Assembly: GCA_016705325.1 (NCBI GenBank) | Contig: JADIYJ010000007.1 | Span: 1-64,000 of the forward strand | Source of the DNA: Pseudomonadota bacterium | GTDB taxonomy: Bacteria > Pseudomonadota > Gammaproteobacteria > Steroidobacterales > Steroidobacteraceae | DNA: 64,000 bases | Direction of reading: 5' to 3' | Shown here: positions 28,903 to 37,849 of the stretch, piece after piece | How the letters are laid out: the number at the start of each line of letters is the position of its first letter | How positions within the stretch are numbered: position 1 is the first letter of the stretch | Notes under the pieces: generated by a model | Seen by the model: only the letters and a program-made list of their open reading frames with translations | What the model was told of the DNA's origin: nothing | The model's database searches: none | Made by a program: the position numbers and the translations under genes

Positions 28903-30799
28903 TTAAGTGGTGGCGAGATGTAATGCCCCCTGGACCTCGTCGCAGCCCAGGCAGCACACGATCTCGAGCGACTCCGGGTCCTCGATGCCCTGGGCCACCG
29001 AGCGAATCCGCAGGGTCCTCGTCATGGCCAGGACCGCCGCCGCGACACCCTGGGCGCCGACGTCCGTGTACAGGTCGGCCATCAGCGACCGGTCCAGTTT
29101 CACGCAGTCGAGCGGCAATCGCCGAATCTGTCCGAACGCAGCATTACCGGTCCCGAAATTGTCCATGGCGATCCGGACACCCTCGCGCCGGAGCGTTTCG
29201 AGCATGCGGCGGGTTTCCTGCGGGGCGTGCACGACGCTGGACTCGGCGATCTCGATCTCGAGTGCGTCGGCCGGGAGCCGGTGCTTGCTGAGCGCTGCCT
29301 TGATTCAGGTGGCGAAGGTCGGCTGGCGCAGCTGACGGGCGGCCATGTTGATCGACACGAAAAAGTCGTCCTCGAAGCGGCTGCGCCACGTGGCGAGCTG
29401 CCGGCAGGCTTCATCGATGACCCAGTCGCCGATCTGGTCGATGAGACCCGTTTCCTCGGCGATCGGTATGAATTCGTCGGGGCCGACGGGGCCAAGCTGC
29501 GCATGCTCCCAGCGCAGCAGGCATTCGACGCCCGTGATTTCGAGCGTGTCGCTCGCCACGCGGGGCTGGTACACGAGGTGCAGTTCGCCAGCCGCGACCG
29601 CTCGCCGCAATGCCGTCTCGATTGCCAGCCGCCTGCGCGAGCGAGCCAGTGGTACCGGTGTGAACCGTTCGCAGGAGCGCGGCCCCGCGCCTGTTCGGAT
29701 GCCGCCTGTGCGTTGGTCAACAACTGCTCGGCGCCCGTCGTGTCGCCATCGACCAGCGCGATGCCGGCACTGACGGCCGGCAGGTACTCGGTCCCTAGAC
29801 TCGTCGGCTGGCCGCTCACGCGCGCCAGCGCCGTGCAGATCAGGTCAGGCAGGTGCTCGACCGGCTCGTGACTGTGGATCAGCATTGCGAGACCCGCCTC
29901 GGAAGTACGCCACACCCGGGTGGCGTTGGCCTGCTTGAGCAGGGTGCCCCCGGTGCCGGCCTCTGCCAGGTGCTCGCCGATCTGCCGGGCCGCTTCGGAC
30001 AGGAGTTTGTCCGCGAGTTCGGCGCCTTGCGCCTGCGCAATGCGGTCGAGTCCGTGTACGCGACCAGGACCGTGTGTGCGTGTGCTGAGCCGGCGGCCTG
30101 GACGAGTTCCGCTTCCTGGTGGATGTAGAGATCCTTGCCGGCGGCTGTTCGCAGTCGGTGTTCAGAGCTGAACCGGCTGTTGTCGATGGCACAGGCGATG
30201 AAAGCCTGTCGCGCCTGGACCTGCTCGGCAGGGTCGAGCATCGCGACGAACGATTCATAGCGGTCCATGGGCTGTGAATCGCATTCGAGGATCTGGCCCA
30301 CCACGGGCGACATATCCAGGGTCCTGCCATCGAGCGTGAGTTCCCAGTGACCGACCCGCGCGATGCGCTGGGCCAGCAGCAGCTTGGAGCGACTCGACCA
30401 GAGATTGTCCTGCATGGCGCGGTCGCGCAGCAGGAATCGCACCCGCTCGACCAGCAGGCGCGGGTTCATGCCCTTCTGGGCGAAGTCACTCGCTCCGGCG
30501 GCGAAGGCATCGCTGATCGACACGATGTCGTTGCGTCCAGTCAGCATCAGGATTGGCAGGAGCCGACCATCGGCGTGCTCACGGATTCGGCGGCAGACCT
30601 CGATTCCGGTCATCTTCGGCATGTTGACGTCGAGAATGACGCAGTCGGGCTGCGTGGGCTCGAACTTTCGCACCGCCTCTTCACCGTCGTTGGCGGTATG
30701 CACTACGAACCCCGCGCCGCCGAGGGCGGCCTCGGCCAGCAGCAGGTGCGAGGGGTCGTCGTCCGCGATCAGGATCGTGGTGATGTGGGTCGGATCCAT
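28903..30799 (-). pseudogene. response regulator with PAS, degenerate GGDEF and degenerate EAL domains
   Basis: ATG 30799 starts a receiver domain (ILIADDDPSHLLLAEAAL; phospho-Asp in CVILDVNMPKMTG; TGRNDI; KGMNPRLLVE). A PAS-like region follows (VGHWELTLDGRTLDMSP). A GGDEF-like region without a GGDEF signature comes next (PAVSAGIALVDGD) and then an EAL-like domain (VECLLRWEHAQLGPVGPDEFIPIAEETGLI). Several EAL residues are changed: EAL is ECL, DDFGTG is DNFGTG, and AEGVE is AQGIE. Frame breaks near 30080 and 29640 and an in-frame TGA at 29305-29307 interrupt the gene. It follows the hybrid kinase by 52 bases, so it is its likely partner. If intact in vivo it is probably a c-di-GMP-binding or regulatory protein without enzyme activity. 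Confidence 0.7.
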
Positions 30800-30851
30800 G
30801 CGTGCAAAATCTCCATGCGGACCGTGCAATCGGTCCGGTCCATCATCCAAG

Positions 30852-33832
30852 TTACGTCCCGGTGCTGCGCTCGGTCTGGCTCTGGAGAGCCGTCTCGAGC
30901 TGCGCGTATGCCTGCTTGAGGCCGGACGCCGCGCGACGCGCAGCCTGCGGGTCCGCTTGCTCGCGGACCGCGTTCTCGAACACGTCGAGCTGCTCGGCGA
31001 GCCGGCGCCCGCCGAGGTTACTGACGGCAGACTTGAGCGAATGTGCCGCTGCCCCAGCTGCTTCGAACTCGCCGGCCTCGAGCGCCGCGCCGATCCTGCG
31101 CAGCGCCTCCGGCGCAGATGCGAACAGCATGTCGCACAGACGCTCGAAGATCTGCGGCCGACCCAGTCCGCGGATCGCCTGTACCTGTTCCTGGTCGAGG
31201 ACCGGAACGCCGGGCGCAATGACCTCTTCAAACAAGACGGAGTCGAGCAGCGTGATGGTTGCAGTCGCAGTCAGGTCAGGAGCGTCCTCTGTGGATACTG
31301 CGTCGATGGACGTTGCTGCACTGGCTTCCGGACCAGTGGGCGGTTCGACCGCCGCAGTGCGGCGGGGCGGCAGCAGGGTGCCGCGCGCTGCGGCGATCGG
31401 TCGGAGAATCTGCTCGAGCTGGGCCTGCGTAAACGGCTTGGCCAGGAAGGAATCCATCCCCGCCGCCAGGCAACGCTCCCGGTCCCGTGTCAGCGCGTTG
31501 GCTGTCAGTGCGATGATCGTCGTCGGGGATGAGCCCCGGCTATTCTCCTCACGCCGGATCGCGGCAGTTGCCGCGTAGCCGTCCATGACCGGCATCTGGC
31601 AGTCCATGAGGATCACGTCGAAACGACTGGTGCGTCCATGCTCGACAGCTGCGCGCCCGTCCTCAGCGATGACGACGGAACAGCAGAGCTGCTCGAGCAT
31701 GGCGGTCGCCACTTCGCGGTTGATCGCGTTGTCGTCGGCAACGAGCACATTGAGCCCGAGACCCGACTGATTCTGGTCAGAACGAGTGGCGGGCGCCTCG
31801 GACGTATCCGCGTCAGTCCCGTCGCGTGCCGCGCACACCGTCCGCAGCAGGTTGCGCAGCTGCTGCTGCCGCACGGGTTTCGCGATGCAGACGTCCGGCC
31901 GTACCGCCCGGTTGCCGACCTGGCGGGGTTCGAAGTCGAACGCACTCAACAGTGCGACATAGGTATCAGGCGCGGTGGAGTCCAGCCGTATTGCCCGCAG
32001 CAGATCCTCGGTTGTGGCGTCGGGCAAGGCATGGTCGAGCAGGATCACGTCGAACGGATGCCCGAGCCGCGCCGCGCTGCTGACCTGGTTGTCGATCGCG
32101 TGTCCTCTCGTGGCCACGGTAACCGCGACGCCCCAGCTGGCCAGCACCTCCTGCAGGGCCATGTAGCTCGTCGCCATGTCGTCGACGATCAGGGCGCGCA
32201 GTCCGCGGAATTCGGTGTTGTCCGCCACGGAGCGGACTCCGCGATCGCGAACGGCAGCGCGAACGAGAGAACGCTGCCATGTCCGACCTGGCTATGCAGG
32301 TCGATGCGCTCGCCACCCAGCAGGCGAACCAGACCGGTCGCGATCGAGAGCCCGAGGCCTGTTCCGCCGACGCGGCTCCCGTTTTCGAGCTGGGTGAAGG
32401 CCTCGAAAACCGTCGCGTGATGGCTGGGCGCAATGCCGGGACCCGTGTCCGAAACGCGGAAGTGCAGGCGGCACTGGCTCGCCTGCGCAAGGTCGTCGAC
32501 CCCGACGCGGACCTGGATTTCGCCGTGCTCGGTGTACTTGACCGCATTGGAAAGCAGGTTGCCGAGCACCTGCCGCAGGCGCAGCGCGTCGCCGATCACG
32601 ACCGCAGGCACGCCCGGCTCCACCTGGCAGCTCAGCTCGATCTTCCTGGTTTCGGCGCGCCCCGCGAAAAGCTGCGCGGCTTGCTCGACCAGGTCGCGGA
32701 CTTCGAACGGCTCGCACACCAGGTCCATCTTGCCCGCCTCGATCTTCGAGTCGTCGAGGATGTCGTTGATGATCTGCATCATCGTGCCGGCGGCCTCGCG
32801 CATCGAGTCGACGAAGCGACGCTGGCGTTTGTCGAGCGTCGTGTCCGCGAGCAGCTCGGTCATGCCGAGCACGCCGTTCATCGGCGTGCGTATCTCGTGG
32901 CTCATGTTGGCCAGGAATTCGTCCTTGGACCGCATCATGGTCTCAGCCTTGTGCAGTCGCAGCTCGAGATCGCGGGTGCGTTCGAGGATTTCCTGGCGCG
33001 CGGCGAGGCGGACGTTACGCATGTCGCGTTCGTTCCCGGCGAGCCGGTCGGTGAGTGCGCTGAAGTTATCGGCGAGCCGTGTCAGCTCATTGCTGCGCCG
33101 ACCGGACGCCGGCGGAGCCCGTTCCTGCATGCCTTCGACGTGAGTGGTCTGCGCGAGTTGCGAGAGCGGTTCGACGACCTGTCGTATGAGACGGCGGGCC
33201 GCGAACAGCGCCAGCGCCCAGCCGAACGCCAGTATGAACGGCGCCAGCAGGAGATGGCGTTGGGCGACGCGCCACGTAGACGGGGTGGCCACCAGCAGGC
33301 TGAGCTCGGCCGGGTAATTGGCAGCTTGCGACGTCGACGTGGCGATGTACGTCAATTTCTGGTGCAAGTCCGGGTCGAGCCGATGGTCGTCGTACCAGGC
33401 GACCTGGCTTTCGGTCAGGGCTCGCGTGCTGTCGTAGGAGACAGCGGCGGCCCGGTCGGGCGCGTTCCGATCGAAAGTCCAGAGCACGTCGCCTGCCGGC
33501 AGGCGCAAGGTCGCTGCGATGACGCTGGGATGGGCCTGCACGCCAGCGAGGATGGCGCTGCTGCTGAGCGTCGCGTCGGACTGCAGAATGGAGGTCGAAA
33601 CCTGGGCCACATGGTCGCGCGACTCGCGATAGTTCGCGACGATCTCGTAGGAAGCAACGGCAGGCTGGACCAGCAGCATCGTCAGCGTGACGACTGCAAT
33701 CAAGACGAACCTGAACTGGCTCGCCAGCGCCATGGAATCCCAGGTCTCGCGCCATATCTCTTGCGGCCGCCGCCGGCTCGCATGCGATACCATGCCGGGT
33801 GAGCCTGAGGTGTTATGGGTGGTTTGCTTCAT
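30852..33832 (-). pseudogene. hybrid histidine kinase (HK-REC-REC-HPt), split by one frame break
   Basis: From ATG 33832 there are two membrane helices (FVLIAVVTLTMLLVQPAVA and LLLAPFILAFGWALALFAA) around a 130-residue periplasmic domain, then HAMP. The DHp H-box is FLANMSHEIRTPMNG. The ATPase domain has NLLSNAVKYTEHG, DTGPGIA and GGTGLGLSI. Near 32215 the kinase frame ends, and a receiver begins in another frame at GTG 32228 (ALIVDDMATSY; phospho-Asp in VILLDHALPD). A second receiver (VLVADDNAINREV; DVILMDCQMPVMDG) and an HPt domain (AAAHSLKSAVSNLGG) follow. The domain order is that of BarA/TorS-like single-chain kinases, so I infer one gene broken by one indel, though two overlapping genes are possible. 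The signal is unknown. Confidence 0.82.
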
Positions 33833-33910
33833 GGTGCCGCTGGCTCGAAATCTTTCCGCAGTGGTCCGATCGGGCAGTTGACAGAATACGGACCGGCCCA
33901 GGGTGAAAAC

Positions 33911-34897
33911 GTGAACCGGCACAAGAATCTGAGGCTCGATCCCGTCTCTGCCCCGGCGGCAACGGACCCGGCGACAGGCGATGCCCCTGGACATCGAATC
34001 TCCCAGCCCAGCACGTCAAAAATCTTCAAGCGGCTGCAAGCGCGCCTGCGTGGTCTCGTGGGCAAGGCCATCGACGACTTCCGCATGATCGAGGAGGGCG
34101 ACCGCGTGATGGTCTGTCTCTCGGGCGGCAAGGATTCGTACACACTGCTCGACGTGCTGCTCTCGCTGCAGCGGAGTGCGCCTGTGCGCTTCGAACTCGT
34201 CGCGGTCAACCTCGACCAGAAGCAGCCGGGCTTTCCGCAACACGTGCTGCCCGACTACCTGACCGCGCTTGGCGTGTCATTCCACGTCATCGAGCAGGAC
34301 ACGTACCGTGTGGTGAAGCGCGTGATTCCCGAGGGCCGCACGATGTGCGGACTGTGCTCCCGCCTGCGGCGCGGTGCGCTGTATCGCTATGCGTCGGAGA
34401 ACGGCATCACGAAGGTAGCGCTCGGTCACCATCGCGATGACATCGTCGAGACCCTGTTCCTGAACATGTTCTTCGGCGGTCGCTTGAAGACGATGCCGCC
34501 CAAGCTGCTCTCGGAAGACGGCAGGCATATCGTGATCCGGCCCATGGCCTACGTGCCGGAGCGCGAGATCGAACGCTATGCGCGCGCCCGGCAGTTTCCG
34601 ATTATTCCGTGCACGCTCTGCGGGTCGCAGCAGCACCTGCAGCGCGGCATCGTGAAAAAGATGCTGACGGACTGGGAGCGCGAGTTTCCGGGACGCACCG
34701 AGGCGATCTTCTCGTCACTGAGCAACGTCACGACCTCGCATCTTGCGGATCCGCAGGCGTTCGATTTCGGGGGCCTCGAGGCGCGTCGCGCAGCGACGCT
34801 TGCCGTCCTGCAGCCGGCTGCGTCCGCAGGCACCGAGGACACGGTCGCGAACGCGATCCCGATTTCGTCGGGGCGTGAACCCTGGGAAGAGCTGTAG
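33911..34897 (+). CDS. ttcA: tRNA 2-thiocytidine(32) synthetase
   Basis: TtcA inserts sulfur at C32 of some tRNAs using ATP and a [4Fe-4S] cluster. The PP-loop SGGKDS is near residue 71. The two Cys pairs are CGLC (near 34349) and CTLC (near 34615), and HHRDDIVETLFLNMF is conserved. GTG 33911 is chosen because its product fits the family N-terminus. A reading 96 bases longer would overlap the divergent kinase start. The N-terminal 35 residues before FKRLQARLRGLVGKA are variable. It is full length and intact. It is followed by a 360-base gap holding hairpin B. Confidence 0.95.
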   Translation: MNRHKNLRLDPVSAPAATDPATGDAPGHRISQPSTSKIFKRLQARLRGLVGKAIDDFRMIEEGDRVMVCLSGGKDSYTLLDVLLSLQRSAPVRFELVAVNLDQKQPGFPQHVLPDYLTALGVSFHVIEQDTYRVVKRVIPEGRTMCGLCSRLRRGALYRYASENGITKVALGHHRDDIVETLFLNMFFGGRLKTMPPKLLSEDGRHIVIRPMAYVPEREIERYARARQFPIIPCTLCGSQQHLQRGIVKKMLTDWEREFPGRTEAIFSSLSNVTTSHLADPQAFDFGGLEARRAATLAVLQPAASAGTEDTVANAIPISSGREPWEEL

Positions 34898-35260
34898 CGC
34901 TGCGGATTTCCGCCGGCGCTTTCCTTGCGAAGCACAGCTTTGCGCGATGAGCGCAGCGAGCCAGGAGAATTGCTCCCTGGCGGCCGACCCGGTGCCTTTC
35001 CCCGAGCTTGGAAAGGCAGACACGCGCTCGGGGAAAGGCACCGGGTCGGCCGCCTGAAGCGCGGCGCCTCAGCTCGCTTTCGGCGCGCCGAAAACTTCGC
35101 ACCGCGCGAGTGAATTCGAGGCGCGGAAACCGCAGCGTCAGATGACATCTGCTGGAACTTCCAGGCGGTGGCGGCTTTCGTGAGCCCGGTCAACGACTGG
35201 TGCGTTGCTGCGTGGTAACTAGATAACTGCCCGGCGCCATCCATCGGAGAAATCATCGTT
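34898..35260. other. intergenic region holding several inverted repeats
   Basis: The 363 bases after ttcA hold three structures. An imperfect CCAGGAG/CTCCCTGG stem lies at 34961-34980, the hairpin copy B at 34979-35054, and a 16-bp perfect palindrome TTTCGGCGCGCCGAAA at 35078-35093. The CGGCGCGCCG core continues into AAAACTTCGC. No coding frame in this gap looks real. A promoter for the lipoprotein downstream is expected in 35100-35250 but no strong hexamers are visible. GGAGA lies about 15 bases ahead of ATG 35261. Confidence 0.55.
34979..35054. repeat. intergenic long hairpin, copy B (perfect 29-bp stem)
   Basis: Arms at 34979-35007 and 35026-35054 are exact reverse complements over 29 bases (GGCGGCCGACCCGG... 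to ...CCCCGAGC). The 18-base loop TTGGAAAGGCAGACACGC is the reverse complement of the loop in copy D, so this copy is inverted relative to A, C and D. The stem sequence differs from the other copies but keeps full pairing. No coding potential. Confidence 0.92.
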
Positions 35261-36195
35261 ATGTTCAATATTCGCTTGCGACGGACGGTCCTCGCATCGC
35301 TTGCCGTCGTCATGCTGGCAAGCGCCTGTGGAGGCGATGGTGGTTCGTCCGCTATGAGCAGCGTCCAGGTCAGCCTGACGGATACGCCGATAGAAGACGC
35401 GACAACGTGGTCGTGTCCGTCAGCGGCGTCGCCTTCAAGCCCGAGGGATCGGCGCCGGAAGTCATCGAGAGTCTTACTCCGCGCTCCATCGACCTGCTGC
35501 AGTACCAGAATGGCAGGACGGCGATCCTGCTGCAGGACACGCCAATGCAAGCGGGCCGCTACCAATGGCTGCGCCTGATCATCGACACGCAGCCGGCCGT
35601 CAGGGACTCGTACATCGTCATCAATGGCAACGAGTGCGAACTGAACGTGCCAAGCGGCGCGGAAACCGGCCTCAAGATGAATCGTCCGATCGACGTGCCG
35701 GCCGACGGCAGCCTGGCGCTGACCATTGACTTCGACCTGCGCAAGTCGGTCCACGCTCCGCCCGGACAGGCGAGCGGCGCCTGCACGACAGGCTACGTAT
35801 TGCGCCCCACACTCAGGCTCGTCAACGACGCGAATGTCGGCGCCATCGACGGCACCGTCAGCTTCGAAGCAGGTGCGGCACCAGACGGCTGTAAGCCGAA
35901 CGTTTACGTCTACGAAGGCACCGTCACACCGGACGACATGGAGGAGACTACGGCTGCGTCGCCAGACGTCGATCCGCTGGTCGTAGTCGGCGTCACGATT
36001 CTGGACGGGTCGACCAGCGGTACCTATCGCGCGGCCTTCATTCCTGCTGGCAGCTACACGGCAGCGTTCACCTGCGACGACGACACGATCGATGATCAGT
36101 CGCTTGCGTTCGTTCCACCCGCAGGTGTTGCGGTAGCCGTGCAGAATAACGTCATCTCGACCGTCAACTTCACCGTTCCGGTTCCTGCTCCCTGA
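35261..36195 (+). pseudogene. DUF4382-type lipoprotein, one frameshift
   Basis: ATG 35261 opens a lipoprotein leader (VVMLASACGGDGGSS) followed by SSVQVSLTDTPIEDA, the start of the DUF4382 beta-sandwich. The frame breaks near 35400 and goes on with VVVSVSGVAFKPEG, DLLQYQNGRTAILLQDTPMQAGRYQWLRLII and PTLRLVNDANVGAIDGTV, all DUF4382-like. The C-terminal 90 residues look like a second carboxypeptidase-regulatory-type beta domain (YVYEGTVTPDDM, FIPAGSYTAAFTCDDD). The function of the family is unknown; members are surface or periplasmic lipoproteins. One base restores the whole gene. Confidence 0.8.
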
Positions 36196-36216
36196 CATCG
36201 ACGCTGCTTGCGCCGT

Positions 36217-36244
36217 GCAATTTTCCGGCGTGCCGGGAAATTGC
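36217..36244. terminator. 13-bp hairpin after the DUF4382 gene
   Basis: GCAATTTTCCGGC and GCCGGGAAATTGC pair over 13 bases with one mismatch and a two-base loop, 22 bases after the stop codon. No T-run follows, so it is not a classical intrinsic terminator. It is next to hairpin copy C and shares the AATTGCTC word found just before copy B. Confidence 0.45.
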
Positions 36245-36262
36245 TCAGGCGCCGCGCCGCAA

Positions 36263-36336
36263 GCGGCCGATCCAGTTGTTCTTCCCGAGCGCGTGTCTGC
36301 CTTTCCGCGCTCGGGAAGAACAACTGGGTCGACCGC
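36263..36336. repeat. intergenic long hairpin, copy C
   Basis: The 30-base arms 36263-36292 and 36307-36336 pair with only two mismatches, both of G-T type. Their sequence (CCAGTTGTTCTTCCCGAGCGC) differs from that of copies B and D. The loop GTGTCTGCCTTTCC is the conserved one. It lies between the convergent DUF4382 and permease genes. Positions 36337-36347 separate it from the partial copy that follows. Confidence 0.9.
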
Positions 36337-36347
36337 CTGTAACTATC

Positions 36348-36394
36348 GCGTGTATGCCTTTCCGCTCGCGGGAAAGAAAGCCGGATCGAACGCC
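36348..36394. repeat. partial hairpin copy C' (loop plus right arm only)
   Basis: GCGTGTATGCCTTTCC is the conserved loop with one change. It is followed by a right arm GCTCGCGGGAAAG...CCGGATCGAACGCC. No matching left arm is present; copy C lies there instead. It looks like the remnant of a second element into or beside which copy C was placed or expanded. Confidence 0.65.
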
Positions 36395-36489
36395 CGATAC
36401 CGCCCCTCACGCAACCCCCCAACACGCTCGAACGCAGCAAGGCGCCCAGCAGCGACGAACGGCCGCCGCTGGACTCTCAGGCGCGCAGC

Positions 36490-37776
36490 TCAGGCCTGCT
36501 GCCGGATCCGCGAATGCTTGTAGCCGTACAGGAAGTAGATGAGGAAGCCGATCCCCGTCCACACCGCCAGCCGGATCCACGTGTCGTGCGGCAGGAAGAG
36601 CGTCATGGCGAGGCAGATGGCCACCCCGGCCACGCCAGTGAACGTGGCGAACGGCACGCGGAACGGTCGCGGCGTGTCAGGCTGCGTGTGACGCAGGATG
36701 ACGACTCCGGCACACACCGCGGTGAACGCCAGAAGGATGCCGATGGAGATGGGCCGAGCAGCGACATCAGGATCACCGAGGTGAGGCCGACGATCGCACC
36801 TATCTTGACCGGCAGGCCGAGCCACTTCAGCTCCGGATGCGCGTCGAGCGCGACCGCGACCGGCGCGGCGACGTTGAGTTCCGTGTACGACACCATGCCG
36901 GTCATCACGGCAGACATCAGGACATAGAGTACCGTCGAGATGAGCAGTGCCGCGATGATGCCCCACGGTACGTCGCGCTGTGGATTGCGGGCTTCCTGCG
37001 CCGTCGTCGCGGCCTGGTCGAAGCCGATGTAGGCAAAGAAGATGATCGCAGCGCCCTGCATGATGCCGCTGAAACCGAATTGTCCGGACGTGCCCGTATT
37101 GGCGGGAAGGTAGGGCTGCCAGAGGTCGGGTGACGTACTTGATGCCGACCGCGATGAACAGGACGATGATCAGGACCTTGATGATCACCATCACGTTGTT
37201 CACGCGTGTCGAATGCTTCACGCCGACGTAACACACCCAGGTGAGCAGCGCGACGATGAACACCGCCGGTACGTTGACCAGGGCGCCCGTCGCCACCAGG
37301 TGGTTGTCGGCACCTTTGCCAAGCGGCGCATTGGTGAGCGCGTCGGGCAGATGCAGGCCGAACTCTGCGAGCAGGTTGACGACGTAGCCGGACCATCCGA
37401 CCGCGACGGCTGCGCCCGACATAACGTATTCCAGCGCGAGGTTCCAGCCGACGAACCAGGCGACGCCCTCGCCGAGCGTCGCGTACGTGTAGCTGTAAGC
37501 GCTGCCCGAGATCGGGATCATCGAGGCCAGCTCGGCGTAGCAGAGCGCGGCCAGGCCGCAGCCGATGGCGGCCACGAGGAAGGCGAGGGTGACGGCGGGA
37601 CCCGTGTGCTGGGCCGCCACGGTGCCCGTCAGGACGAAAATGCCGCTGCCGATCATCGACCCCAGGCCGACGGAGGTCAGCGCCCGGCGATCCAGTACCC
37701 GGTTCAGCTTGGGCCCGGATTCGATTTCGCGAGGCATCGCAGCCACCGATTTGCGGGCTGCCAGCTGTTTCAGCAC
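36490..37776 (-). pseudogene. APC-family amino-acid permease, frameshifted with internal loss
   Basis: This is a member of the cationic amino-acid transporter (YfnA/CAT-like) group. It has the TM1 motif VGLGSMIGSGIFVLTGTVAA, then ALCYAELASMIPISGSAYSYTYATLGEG, and FFAYIGFDQAATTAQEARNPQRDVPWGI. GTG 37776 has GGGGAG six bases upstream. The frame breaks near 37115. Near 36755 the sequence jumps from ILMSLLG to SIGILLAFTAVCAGV and changes frame again. Family members carry about 55-60 residues there (the QPRIF...FARVHPRF stretch and one membrane helix), so roughly 170-180 bases seem to be missing. The C-terminus (PRPFRVPFATFTG...GFLIYFLYGYKHSR) is normal. Confidence 0.82.
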
Positions 37777-37849
37777 GAAGTTCTCCCCCTTGCGAATTTG
37801 GCCCAAGTCTCTCACAGCCGCACGGGCAGCCGCACCCCGTTGCCTTATC

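Noticed and set aside
29305..29307. TGA as a selenocysteine codon in the EAL gene
   Set aside because: Other frame breaks are present in the same gene, the residue aligns with an ordinary position, and no SECIS-like stem is evident.
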